This document shows positions 12,451 to 24,540 of a stretch of 64,000 nucleotides of DNA, piece after piece. The first letter of the stretch is position 1. Every line of letters begins with the position of its first letter. The translations under genes were made by a program, and so were the position numbers. This stretch comes from Nymphaea colorata. Lineage: Eukaryota; Streptophyta; Magnoliopsida; Nymphaeales; Nymphaeaceae. The notes under the pieces are model-generated. The model had not been told where the DNA came from and searched no databases. It worked only from the letters and a program-made list of their open reading frames with translations. The stretch covers positions 21,517,354 through 21,581,353 of the forward strand of contig NC_045142.1 of NCBI RefSeq assembly GCF_008831285.2, in the 5' to 3' direction.

Positions 12451-12659
12451 CATTTATAGTGAATGATTCAAATGATTGCGATCACAAATTCATATGAATA
12501 GAAATGCAATCTATGCATTAGTTTGATCCTTGCAGTTAATCGAATGAGTTGAACTTGTAGTTATATATCCAGTGAATGATCTAATAGATTTCAATCATAA
12601 GTTTGTATCAATACGAGAGATATTTAATTAGTTCATTTGATCGCACATATTTAATTGAA

Positions 12660-15600
12660 TGTGGTTAAATTGTTGTTATATTCACATTGAATGATTTAGT
12701 GGATTGAAACCACAAGTTTGTATCAAAATGAATGAGATTCAACTCATTCATATCATCGCAGATAGTTAGTCAAATATATTTCGCTTGTTGCAATGTCTAT
12801 AATGAATGATTTAAATGATTAAAATCACTAGTTTATATGGATACAATTGGGACCAATGCATTTGTTTGATCCCTTGTATCTAATCCAATGATTTAACTTT
12901 TTATTACATCTATAGTGAACGATTTAAGGGATTGAAATCACAAGTTCCTATCAATACGAATGGGATTTAAGTGATTCATGTGACAACACTATTTAACTGG
13001 ATGTGCTTATGTTCTTGTTACATCCATATTGAATGATTTAGTGGATAGAAATTACAAGCTTAAAAGAAAATGAATGAGATTCAAGTGATTCATTTGCTCA
13101 CTTATATTTAATGTAATGTGTCTCACTTATATAATGAATGATTTAAATGATTGAAATCACAAGTCATATGTATATGCATTAATTAGAACAGTGTAGTTAA
13201 TCCAATCAGTTGAACTTGTTCTTGCATATATAATGAATTATTTAAGGAAAAGAAATTACAAGTTCGTATGAATAATAGTGGGATTTAATTGATTCATTTG
13301 ATCGTGCATATTAAATTGAATATGCTTGACATGTTGTTAATTCATATTCAATGATTTAGTGGATTGAAATCACAAGTTTAAATGATAACGAATGAGATTC
13401 AAGTGATTCATTTGCTCATCACAGAAAATATAATGTGTTTCACTTGTTATTACATCTAAATGAATGATTTTAATGATTGTAATGACAAGTTCATATGGAT
13501 ACAAATGGGATCTATGCATTAGTTTGATCATCTATAGTTAATCCAATGAGTTGAACTTGTCGTTACATCTCTAATAAATGATCAAAGAGATTTAAATCAC
13601 AAGTGCATATCAATACGAGAGAGATCTAATTTATTCATTTGGTTGCACACATTTAATTGAATGTGGTTAACTTTTTGTTAAATTCACATTGAATGATTTA
13701 GTGGATAGAAATCACAAGTTTGCTTGAAAATGAATGACATTGAACTCATTCATATGATCCCTTATAGTTAATATAATATGTTTTGCTTGTTACAATGTCA
13801 ATAATGAATGATTTAAATGATTAACATCATTAGTTTTTATGGACACAAATGGGACCAATGCATTCGTTTGATCCCTTGTTTCTAAAATCCAATCAGTTTA
13901 CCTTCTTGTTACATCTATAGTGAATGATTTATGAGAATTAAGTCATTCTTTTGATCACGCATATTTAATTGAATATGCTTATCTTGTTATCACATCCATA
14001 TTGAATGATTTAGGGGATAGAAATCACAAGTTTAAAAGATAATGAATGAGATTCAAGAGATTCATTTGCTCGCTTATATTAATGTAATGTCTCTCGCCTG
14101 TTATTACATCTATTAAGAACGATTTAAATGATTGAAATCACAAGTTCATATGTATATAAATGGGATCTATGCATTAGTTACATCCCTTGTTGTTAATCCA
14201 ATTAGTTGAACTTGTTGTTACATCTATAATGAATGATCTAGAGGAAAGAAATCACAAGTTTGTATCAATATTAGTTGGATTTAATTGATTCATTTGATCA
14301 CACATGTTAAATTGAATGTGCTTAACATGTTGTTAAACCATATTGAATGATTTAGTGGATTGAAATCGCAAGTTTAAATGAAAAAGAACGAGATTCAAGT
14401 GATTCATTTGCTCAATCACAGTAAACATAATCTGTTTCACTTGTTATTACATATATAACGAATGATTTAAATGATTGCAATCACAAGTTCATATGGATAC
14501 AAATTGGATCTATGCATTAGTTTTATCCTTTGTAGTTAATCCAATAAGTTGAACATGTAGTTATATCTCTAATGAACGATCTAAGACATTGAAATCACAA
14601 GTTCATATCAATATGAGAGAGATTTAATTGATTCATTTGATCACACATACATAATTGAATGTGGTTAACTTGTTGTTTCTTTCACATTCAATGATTTAGT
14701 GGATTGAAATAAAAAGTTTGTACGAAAATCAATCAGATTCAACTCGTTCATATGATCCTTTATAGTTAATCTAATATGTTTCGCTTGTTACAATGTCTAT
14801 AATAAATGATTAAAATCACTAGTTTATATGGATAGAAATGAGAATCAAGTGATTCCTTTGCTCACTTATATTTAATCTAATGTGTCTCACTTGTTGTTAC
14901 ATTGATAATGAATGATTTAAATGATTGAAATCACAATTTGTTTGAGCTTTTTTAACTAATCCAACGAGTTTAACTTCTTGTTACATCTATAGTGAACGAT
15001 TTAAGGAATGGAAATCACAAGTTCCTATCATTACGAGTGGAATTTAAGTGATTCTTTTGATCACACATATTTAGTTCAATGTGCTTAACTTGTTATTACA
15101 TCCATACTAAAAGTTATAGTGAATTGAAATCACAAGATCAAAAGAAAATGAATGAGATTCAACTGATTGATTTGCTCACTCATACTTAATCTAATGTGTC
15201 TCACTTGTTATTACATGTATAATGAATGATTTTAATGATTGAAATCACAAGTTTATATGTATGTAAGTGGGATCATTACCTTAGTTGCACCCCTTGTAGT
15301 TAATCCAATCAGTTGAACTTGTTGTTACATTTATGATGAATGATCTAAGGAAAAGTAATCACTAGTTTGTGTCAATAATAGTGGGATTTAATTCATTCAT
15401 TTGGTCACACATATTAAATTAAATGTGTATAACATTTTATTAATACATATTAAATGATTTAGTGGATTGAAATCACAAGTTTAAATGAAATTGAATGAGA
15501 TTCAGGTTAGTCATTTGTTCAATCACACTAAATATAATGTGTTTCACTTGTTATTGCATCTATAATGAATTATTTAAATGATTGCAATTACAAGTTCACG

Positions 15601-15870
15601 TGGATACAAATGGGATCTACGCATTAGTTTGATCCGTTGCAGTTAATCTAATGAGTTGAACTTGTAGTTACATATCTAATGATTGATCTAAGAGATTTAA
15701 ATCATAAGTTCCAATCAATGCCCGAGAGATTTAATTCATTCATTTGATCACACATATTTAATTGAATGTGGTTAACTTGCTGATGCATTCACATTGAATG
15801 ATTTAGTGGACTGAAATCACAAGTTTGTATGAAAATGAATGAGATTCAACTCACACATACGATCTCTTGT
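12660..15870. repeat. Satellite block A, second copy
   Basis: Second copy of the block at 6917-10330. It shares rare variants such as tatgttcttgttacatcc (7257 and 13008) and ttcaggtta (9983 and 15503). At about 14830 a type (i) monomer fuses to a type (iii) monomer through the shared aaatgaga, deleting about two monomers relative to the first copy. A further local copy of 15420-15870 follows at about 16105-16560, offset 686 bp (six monomers). Confidence 0.75.
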
Positions 15871-17029
15871 AGTTAATCTAATATGTTTTGTTTGTTATAA
15901 AGTCTGTAATGAATGGTATAAAAGATTAAAATCACTAGTTTATATGGATACAAAATGGACCAATGCTTTTGTTCGATCCCTTGTATCCAATCTAATGAGT
16001 TTAACTTCATGTTACATCTATGGCGAACGATTTAAGGGATTGAAATCGCAAGTTCCCTCAATACGAGTGAGATTTAATTCAATCATTTGATCACACATAT
16101 TAAATTAAATGTGTATAACATTTTATTAATATATATTAAATGATTTAGTGGATTGAAATCACAAGTTTAAATGAAATTGAATGAAATTCAGGTTATTCAT
16201 TTGCTCAATCACATTAAATATAATGTGTTTCACTTGTTATTGCATCTATAATGAATGATTTAAATGATTGCAATCACAAGTTCACCTGGATGCAAATGGG
16301 ATCTACGCATTAGTTTGATCCCTTGCAGTTAATCTAATGTGTTGAACTTGTAGTTATATATCTAATGATTGATCTAAGAGATTTAAAACATAAGTTGGTA
16401 TCAATGCCCGAGAGATTTAATTGATTCATTTGATCACACATATTTAATTGAAAGTGGTTAACTTGTTGAAGCATTCACATTGAATGATTTAGTGGACTGA
16501 AATCACAAGTTTGTATGAAAATTAATGAGATTCAACTCATTCATATGATCTCTTGTAGTTAATCTAATATGTTTCGTTTGTTATAAAATCTGTAATGAAC
16601 GGTTTAAAAGATTAAAATCACTAGTTTATATGGATACAAATGGGACCAATTCTTTTGTTTGATCTCTTGTATCCAATCTAATGAGTTTAACTTCATGTTA
16701 CATCCATGGGGAATGATTTAAGGGATTGAAATCGCAAGTTCCCTCAATACGAGTGGGATTTAAGTGATTCTTTTGATCACGCATATTTAATTGAATTTTT
16801 TTTACTTCTTGTAACATCCTTATTGAATTATTCAGTCGATTGTAATAACAAGTTTAAAAGAAAATTAATGAGATTCAAGTGATTGATTTGCTCATCGATA
16901 TTTAATCTAATGTGTCTCACTTGTTATTACATCTATAATGAATGATTTAATTGATTCAAATCACAAGTTCATATGTATATAAGTGGGATATATGCATTAG
17001 TTCGATTCCTTGTAGTTAATCCAATTAGT

Positions 17030-18970
17030 TGAACTTGTTACATCATTAGTGAATGATCTATGGGAAAGAAATCCCAAGTTTGTATCAATAATAGTGGGAT
17101 TTTAATGATTCATTTGATCATGCATATTAAATTGAATGTGGATAAGACGTTGTTAATCCATATTGAATGATTTATTACATTGAAATCACAATTTTAGAGG
17201 AAAATGAATGAGATTCAAGTGATTCAATTGCGCAATCATAATAAATATAATGTGTTTCACTTGTTATTATATATAAAATGAATGATTCAAATGATTGCGA
17301 TCACAAGTTCATATAGATAAAATGGGATCTAAGTATTAGTTTGATCCATTGCAGTTAATCCAATGAGTTGAACTTGTTGTTACATATCTAATGAGTTGAT
17401 TCATTTGATCACACAAATTTAATTGAAAGTCGTTAACTTATTGTTACATTCACATTGACTGATTTAGTGAATTGAAATCACAAGTTTGTATGAAAATGAA
17501 GGAGATTAAACTCATTCACTTGGTTACTTATAGTTAATGTAATATGTTTCGCTTGTTATAATGTCAATAATGAATGATTTCAATGATTAAAATCACTAGT
17601 TTATATGGATACAAATGGGACCAATACTTTTGTTTGGATCCATTGTATCTAATCATGTAAGTTTAATTTCTTGTTACGTCTATAGTGAACGATTTAGGGG
17701 AATAAAATCACAACTTCCTATCAATACGAGTGGGATTTAAATGATAATTTTGCTAACACATATTTAATTGAATGTTCTTAACTTGTTGTTACATACATAC
17801 TGAATGATTTAGTGGAAACACAAGTTTAAAAAAAAATGAGTGAGATTCTAGTGATTGATTTGCTCACTTATATTAAATCTAATGTGTCTCGCTTGTTATT
17901 ACATCTACAATGAGTGATGTAAATGATTGAAATCACAAGTTCATATGTATATAAATGTGATCTATCCATTAGTTAGATCCCTTGTAGTTATTCGAATCAG
18001 TTGAACTTGTTGTTACATCTATAATGAATGATCTAAGGGAAAGAAATAATAATTCTGTATCAATAATAGTGGGATTTAATTGATTCATTTGATCTCGCAT
18101 GTTAAATTGAATGCGCTTGACATGTTAATCCATATTAAATGATTTAGCGGACTGAAATCACAAGTTTACTTGATAAGGAATGAGATTCAAGTGTTTCATT
18201 TGCTCAATCACAGTAAATATAATGTGTTTCACTTGTTACTACATCTCTAATAAACAATGTAAGAGATTGAAATCACAAGTTTGTATCAATACGAGAGAGA
18301 TTTAATTGATTCATTTGATCACACATATTTAAATGAATAAAATCACTAGTTTATATGGATACAAATGGGACCAATGCATTTTTTTTATCCCTTGTATCTA
18401 ATCCAATGAGTTTAACTTTTTATTACATTAATAATGAACGATTTAAGAGATTGAAATCACAAGTTTGTATCAATACGAGTGGGATATAAGGAATTCTTTT
18501 GATCACCCATATTCAATTGAATGTACTTAACTTGTTGTTACATCCATATTGAATGATTTAGTAGATAGAAATCACAAATTCAAAAGAAAATGAATGAGAT
18601 TCAAGTATTTCATTTGCTCACTTATATTTAATGTAATGTGTCTCACTTGTTATTACATCTATAATGAATGATTTAAATGATTGAAATCACAAGTTCATAT
18701 GTATATACATTAGTTAGAACAGTGCAGTTACTCCAATCGGTTGAACTTGTTGTTGCATCTACAATGAATGATTTAAGGGAAAGAAATTACAAGTTCGTAT
18801 GAATAATAGTAGAATTTAATTGATTATTTTGATCACGCATATTAAATTGAATATGCTTAACATGTTGTTAATTCATTTTGAATAATTTAGTGGATTGAAA
18901 TCACAAGTTTAAATGATAACGAATGAGATTCAAGTGATTCATTTGCTCAATCACAGTAATTATAATGTGT
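17030..18970. repeat. Satellite block B, second copy with an internal monomer fusion
   Basis: Matches 10340-12450. At about 18328-18338 the type (ii) phrase cacatattta runs straight into aatgaataaaatcac, the end of a type (iii) monomer. About two monomers are missing relative to the first copy. The junction lies in a shared tttaa-tgaat word, as expected for unequal exchange or replication slippage. Confidence 0.7.
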
Positions 18971-19029
18971 TTAAATTGAATGTGGATATATGTATATAAG
19001 TGGGATCTATGCATTAGTTCGATCCCTTG

Positions 19030-20560
19030 TAGTTAATCCAATCAGTTGAACTTGTTGTTACATCAATAGTGAATGATTTATGGGAAAAAAGCCCAAGTTT
19101 GTATGAATAATAGTGGAATTTTATTGATTCATTTGATCATGCATATTAAATTGAATGTGGATAAGACGTTGTTAATCCATATTGAATGATTTAGTACATT
19201 GAAATCACAGTTTTAAAGGAAAATGAATGGGATTCAAGTGATTCAATTGCGCAATCACAATAAATATAATGTGTTTCACTTGTTATTTCATCTAAAATGA
19301 ATGATTTAAATGATTGTGATCAGAAGTTCATATAGACACAAATGGGATCTAAGTATTAGTTTGATCCATTGTAGTTAATCCAATGAGTTGAACTTGTAGT
19401 TACATATCTAATGAGTTGATTCATTTGATCGCACATTTAATTGAAAGTGGTTAACTTATTGTTACGTTCATATTGACTGATTTAGTGAATTGAAATCACA
19501 AGTTTGTATGAAAATGAAGGAGATTAAACTCATTCACTTCACTTATAGTTAATGTAATATGTTTCGCTTGTTATAATATCCATAGTGAATGATTTCAATG
19601 ATTAAAATCACTAGTTTATATGGATACAAATGGGACCAATACTTTTGTTTGGATCCATTGGATCTAATCATGTAGGTTTAATTTCTTGTTACATCTATGG
19701 TGAACGATTTAGGGGAATATAATCACAACTTCCTATCAATACGAGTGGGATTTAAATGATGCTTTTGATCACGCATATTTAATTGAATGTTCTTAACCTG
19801 TTGTTATATACATACTGAATGATTTAGTGGATTGAAAACACAAGTTTAAAAAAAAATGAGTGAGATTCAAGTGATTGATTTGCTCACTTATATTAAATCT
19901 AATGTGTCTCGCTTGTTATTACATCTACAATGAGTGATGTAAATGATTGAAATCACAAGTTCATATGTATATAAATGGGATATATGCATTAGTTAGATCC
20001 CTTGTAGTTATTCGAATCAGTTGAACTTGTTGTTACATCTATAATGAATGATCTGAGGGAAAGAAATAATAATTCTGTATCAATAATAGTGGGATTAATT
20101 GATTCATTTGATCACGCATGTTAAATTGAATGTGCTTGACATGTTAATAATCCATATTAAATGATTTAGCGGACTGAAATCACAAGTTTAATTAATAATG
20201 AATGAGATTCAAGTGATTCATTTGCTCAATCACAATAACTATAATGTGTTTCACTTGTTATTACATCTCTAATAAACAATGTAAGAGATTGAAATCACAA
20301 GTTTGTATGAATACGAGAGAGATTTAATTGATTCATTTGATCACACATATTTAATTGAATGTGGTTAACTTGCTGTTTTATTCACATTGAATGATTTAGT
20401 GGATAGAAATCACAAGTTTGTATGAAAATCAATGAGATTCAACTCGTTCATATGATCCCTTATAGTTAGTCTAATATGTCTTGCTTGTTACAATATCTAT
20501 AATGAATGATTTAAATGAATAAAATCACTAGTTTATATGGATACAAATGAGACCAATGCA
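19030..20560. repeat. Satellite block B, third copy, truncated at the array end
   Basis: Matches 17030 onward with an offset of about 2.0 kb and then the first copy up to the monomer beginning aaaatcacta at 20521. The repeat is lost after cttgttacatacatc at about 20611, inside a type (i) monomer. Confidence 0.7.
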
Positions 20561-20611
20561 TTTATTTGATCTCTTGCATCTAATGCAAAAGTTTAAACTC
20601 TTGTTACATAC

Positions 20612-21599
20612 ATCCAATTTACCAACGAGTCACGAAATGCTATGGTTCTTAGATAGGACTTATTGATTTATTCAGAAGTAATTCGTTGAGATCGTGCACC
20701 TTTCTCTATTATTAGATTACAATAGCAAAATATAAAGTGCAACTGGTTGGTTCCAGCCTATTCTTGAAATACACAACTCGCACACACTCCCTTTCCAAAA
20801 AAGATCATATATTTATTTTCCACAATAGAAGAGTTGCACAATTTGACAAATTGACTTTGTTTGGCCTATTTACCAGGGGAGATAATTGGATCCCCCACTT
20901 TCCTCATGATGCACATGCACATTTTTCTTCATGAAAAATAATTCTTTTTCTGTCTTTACAAGTTGTCTATCAAAGGCTGTTGCTTCTTGTCCTGCAATGG
21001 TCATATCAACAACTTTTGTAGACGTGAAATGTATGTTTCCACAGGTATGTCTTGTAATTGAATGCTCTAGCCCTTGTTCTTGAGAAACTCATGAGTTTGC
21101 AGGTGTGTGACACCTGGTATGGAGGTTTTCTTTCCTAGTTATCTTAGTTCCTTATGTAAATTGTACATTTTATATTGAAACGTGATGCTTATTTGTGCTT
21201 CTTGATCTTGAGATTGATAGCAGTTATTTCTTATTTTTCTATCCTAGTTTAGGTTTATTTAACTGTTATTTGTTTGTCTTGTAACTGTATTGACATTATA
21301 TCTAAAAAGGATTGCTATGTTATGTTGAAGTTGTTTCAGTTTTGCTAGCTTAGTTGTGATCTAGTAGTCCTTGCTTGGATGGTATCAGCTATAGGTTTCT
21401 AAAGGATTGGCATTCACTTGCTGTCATTTTAAGTCTTGCATGAAACTGTTGCAACATGGTAGCTACCTTCCATAATACTATCTTCCATGTTTATGGTTAT
21501 CACAGGAAATGCAAGCTGAAACTTCAGAAAAAGCAGCTGAAAATTGCAGAAAGTACAACAAGACAGAAATTAATAGTGAAAGGACATACTTATATGATC
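20612..21599. other. Array right flank, no gene recognised
   Basis: Non-repetitive, T-rich DNA. I searched the minus strand for further demethylase exons (JmjC, zinc finger) that would place the array in an intron and recognised none. A tggtatcag string near 21381 resembles a Copia primer site but lacks a neighbouring LTR end, so I do not call it. One 65-codon plus-strand frame at 20737-20934 has no recognised family. Confidence 0.4.
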
Positions 21600-21897
21600 T
21601 GATGGTGTAAGATTGGTGTAAGATTTTTTGAGATATTACGCCAAACCACTGTATTGAATCCTTTGTAGATGCGAGAAGAGAAGAAGAGGAGGTGACCGCA
21701 CGTGCAATAGTGAGAGAGAAGAAAAGAGGGCAGCAACCGTGGTCCTTCCTCTTAGTCATTAATATAACCTAATGTATGCTACAAGTAAATACAGAAAACA
21801 ACAAGTATTTACAAGTATGCCACAACCCATTATGTTTAGGTATATGGGCAAGATGGATCGGGTCTGTAGACCCGATCCAATTTGTACAATCTTAACA
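21600..21897 (-). mobile_element. Copia-type 3' LTR, truncated element
   Basis: On the minus strand, a polypurine tract (caacttgaggggggc, 21898-21912) is followed directly by TGTTAAGATTGTAC, the usual start of a Copia LTR. Just upstream, about 21915-21960 translates to LELKNKLCMIKPLAQLEGG. This is the ending typical of the Copia polyprotein next to the polypurine tract. The LTR may end at a CA at 21600-21601, giving about 298 bp, but that end is tentative. Internal sequence is lost beyond about 21975, so this is a truncated copy. A near-perfect palindrome sits at 21855-21878. Confidence 0.6.
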
Positions 21898-21975
21898 GCC
21901 CCCCTCAAGTTGTGCAAGAGGTTTGATCATGCACAACTTGTTCTTCAATTCCAGATTTCCTTTTCTAATGATTGA

Positions 21976-22900
21976 CAACAAAAAAAACTTGAAAGTTTCA
22001 TTTTGCCTGGGCAGTAAATACGAAGGCATATCATTGCATGACAAGACACTTTTAAAATGTTTTTACGCACAATAAAAAATTTTCTCTTCCCAAAAAGTAC
22101 TTGACATCAAATGGCATATCACTTGAAAGTAGGAACTCTCTTCTACCAAAAGAGGAGTTTTTATGAAACCAGACTGATTTGTTGGGTAGAAGAAGAACTC
22201 CATATGCTCTCCTATAGAAGTAGGGAAGGTCAAACTATCCAATTCAAAAATCGAACTATCAAATTCAAAAATCAAATACAAATCACCTATTCTACTCTAT
22301 CCCCACCTATCTAATCACTCCTTCCTTGCACCTTATGCTAAAAAAATCAAGAATTCAAGCAAAAAAAATAAAACAGTTTATAAGAACATAAACACGTCCT
22401 AAAAACGAAGAAGTGAACCTATATTTACTAAGTTGAACCCTTACCAACTATAAGATATAAAATTTCACTCAAAAAAAAAAAGAGAACAACAAAGCAAACC
22501 TTTCCACCAATGTCGTGTGAGTTTAATGACTAAAGATCCAAAATTCTAAAAAAAATGATGACTACTAAATAATGTTGCAAATCCAACCTAATTGGTCCAA
22601 CTGAAAACTGGTGGCCATTTTACATATGCCAAAGAAGTTTTAGATACAGAAAAAGAAAACAAAAATTTTTGAAGGTCGTTTTTATATTTAAAAACGATTT
22701 TTAATTTGGTTAAAATTCTACCAGAAACACAGGACAAAAGCTACAATTCCTAGTCTACTTCAAAAACGATCCTACAAATAAATGTTCAATGTTCTCCAGT
22801 AAAAACAAATGATATTACCACGTCAAAAAATAGAAATAAACACTCAATTGAACAATCACACCCACACCGGGCACTCATATCCATACCAGTGTAACATAAG
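21976..22900. other. A-rich intergenic DNA
   Basis: Poly-A-like runs and many stops on the plus strand. Short frames are present but none matches a known family. It lies downstream of the minus-strand exon set ending at 22923, so it may contain that gene's 3' untranslated region. Confidence 0.35.
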
Positions 22901-22922
22901 TATCCATGCAACATGGTATATA

Positions 22923-23000
22923 CTACTCATTCCATTCGTACGAATAACCGTACTTCTGATGAACATAGATGTGCATCTTTTTGAAAGCATTCTTCAAAAC
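22923..23000 (-). CDS. Terminal exon of an unidentified gene
   Basis: Minus-strand exon with acceptor ttttgctgcag just above 23000. It encodes VLKNAFKKMHIYVHQ followed by KYGYSYEWNE and a TAG stop at 22923-22925 (25 codons plus stop). It starts in phase 0, which fits the phase-0 end of the exon at 23120-23226. I do not recognise the protein family. The sequence is basic and aromatic, with no obvious membrane segment. Confidence 0.5.
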   Translation of the reverse strand, partial: VLKNAFKKMHIYVHQKYGYSYEWNE

Positions 23001-23119
23001 CTGCAGCAAAAGAAATGCAGACATAAAACCGATAGCTTATTTTATGAGGCACAATTGGCTGATATGGTCTACATGCACTCAACTAAAGTTAAAAAAAAGC
23101 TGTGTGACAAAGTTTGCAC

Positions 23120-23226
23120 CTTAGGCTCTGAGGTGCTTATTCGCATTGCAAGCAACACCCTTTCCAAGCTCCTTGCAACTTCATCTTCTTTCCTCCCATT
23201 TATTAACAGAAGCTGTCCTTTTGGCC
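23120..23226 (-). CDS. Internal exon of an unidentified gene
   Basis: A 107-bp minus-strand exon with acceptor gatcatgcag above 23226 and donor CCTAAG then gtgcaa at 23118-23119. It translates to PKGQLLLINGRKEDEVARSL followed by ERVLLAMRISTSEPK. It begins with two bases of a codon, which fits the single base left by the upstream exon (joined codon TGG). It ends in phase 0, as needed by the terminal exon. The charged, helical composition looks like real protein, but I cannot name the family. Confidence 0.5.
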
Positions 23227-23376
23227 CTGCATGATCTAACTGACATAAGTTCTACTACCATTTGATAGCTTATGCATGATTAAAAAGCGCAAACGTCAGC
23301 AAGTTTATCAAAAGGAACCATACTATTAGATCTGGATGCTAGCAGTCTTCCTATTAGCTTTCTCACATATGCCTAC

Positions 23377-23583
23377 ATGATCTGTGCAGGCCTGAGCCTC
23401 CACCAACAGCAGCAGAAAACAAGATCAAGGGCGTCTTCCCTTCATCCACATACTGAAGATCTTGCATGAAGGAAGAAAAGAGAACTAAGTCCACATTCTG
23501 ATCACATCCAACTTGCACACAGAAGAAAGTTTGTGATCTTCGTTCACTTTCTAGTTTGAGAACACCAAAGTACTTCACATGAT
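23377..23583 (-). CDS. Upstream exon of the same unidentified gene
   Basis: Minus-strand open segment that contains YFGVLKLESERRSQTFFCVQ and ends ..VDEGKTPLILFSAAVGGG and a short tail before the donor AGATCAT then gtaggc at 23375-23376. It leaves one base in phase, matching the next exon. The GKTPLI stretch recalls the start of an ankyrin repeat, but one motif is not enough to name the family. The 5' boundary is weak: the best acceptor is the AG near 23584, with little pyrimidine before it. Further upstream exons were not found with confidence. Confidence 0.4.
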
Positions 23584-23880
23584 CGCTTCACCAATTGAAC
23601 ATAAACTTGCTTATTGAGTAGCTTAGCCCTTCTGATCACTAAAGGATTGACTACACCTCAATGATCATTTTTATTGTGTTTTACTTTCTTTATCATTTTT
23701 TTATTTTTCTAATGTGTAAGCTTTTACATTTTCTTTCACTTTATCCTGAATGTTAAAATTTTTCAAATAAAGTACATTTTTTTAGTCAATCAATTCTGGT
23801 TTCAATTCAATTTAATGAATCATGATAACCTTGGTGTATGCAGTTAATCAAGCATCTCAGTTTGTACATGAACCAAGGCT

Positions 23881-24540
23881 AGAAGAATGTTAAGACACTT
23901 AAAGGGCACTGTGGGCAATGGCCTCATTTAGGAGAGAACAAACTCGAACTAGACATGTTGATATTGTTGGCATATTCAGATGTGGGTTGGGCTGGAGATC
24001 TAGATGGAAGGAAATTAATATCTAGATATTTTTTCTTTGTTAGAGAGAACCCTGTCTAGTGGAGCAGCAAAAAAGAGTGTTATAGCTAGATCAGGTGCAA
24101 AAGCATAATTTAGAGCTACAGTGTTCGCTACATCTAAAAAACATGGATTCGAACATCTTTTGGTTGCACTTGGAGAAATTTTGCTGAAGCCAGTTTACCG
24201 AAGTGCCATTAAGATTTTACTACATGGTAGAATAAAACACATTAAAACAGATTAGCATTTTATCATAAACTATTGAAGACCAAGAAGAAGAAGCAAGATA
24301 TGTTGGCACAAAGAATCACATTGATAACATATTTGGGAAAGGACTAACGAAGGAAGCTTTGGTTCCTTGAGGACAAGTCCAGCATGCTTCAAAGGCAAGG
24401 CTCAATTGAGGGAGACTATCACCACATATTTATCATATTACTTGCTTTGATAATATGGATTCATTATCCAGCCCTCTTAAGGGCATTCTAGGCCCTAGTG
24501 CCCTAATATATCTTATAAGTAAGAGGGATTTGTCCCACCA
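23881..24540 (+). mobile_element. Copia pol 3' remnant (RNase H end) with 3' polypurine tract
   Basis: The plus strand shows, across frames and stops, the signature of the Copia RNase H region. RHLKGT is followed by LILLAYSDVGWAGDLDGRKL, then VRENPVSWSSKK, then KHIKTD..HFI and NIFGKGLTKEAL. The order and spacing are normal, but at least five stops and several frame changes show that it is dead. A purine-rich caattgagggagacta at about 24400 is the likely polypurine tract, and what follows may be LTR sequence, which I could not delimit. It is in opposite orientation to the LTR at 21600-21897, so it belongs to a different insertion. Confidence 0.7.

Larger units (their letters stand above)
6917..20611. 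repeat. 13.7-kb satellite array: ~114-bp monomer, ~342-bp trimer, ~1.0-kb nine-mer
   Basis: The whole stretch is made of a ~114-bp unit marked by the box gaaatcacaagtt and by aatgaatgattta. Counting successive boxes in 11248-12044 gives 114, 110, 115, 114, 114, 114 and 115 bp. Monomers come in three alternating kinds: (i) box, then atatggatac and gatctatgcatt; (ii) box, then tatcaatacgag and tcatttgatcac; (iii) box, then gaaaatgaatgagattcaa. This gives a ~342-bp trimer. Three diverged trimers follow in fixed order, making a nine-monomer unit. The diagnostic monomer that begins aaaatcactag recurs at 7069, 8090 and 9077, then at 12821, 13823 and 14812, a spacing of about 1.0 kb. Roughly 120 monomers are present. 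The array starts inside a type (ii) monomer and ends inside a type (i) monomer. No real gene lies within; the open frame at 15839-16090 is repeat sequence. Confidence 0.95.

Noticed and set aside
15839-16090. 83-codon open frame inside the satellite
   Set aside because: Consists of satellite monomers; the same DNA in neighbouring units is not open.
6917-20611. Could the regularly spaced gaaatcacaag boxes be a CRISPR array?
   Set aside because: The ~100 bp between boxes is itself repeated and homologous from unit to unit, no spacers are unique, no cas genes exist, and the setting is a plant nuclear genome.
21375-21392. tggtatcag as another Copia primer site
   Set aside because: It lacks the complete core and no CA-ended LTR precedes it.
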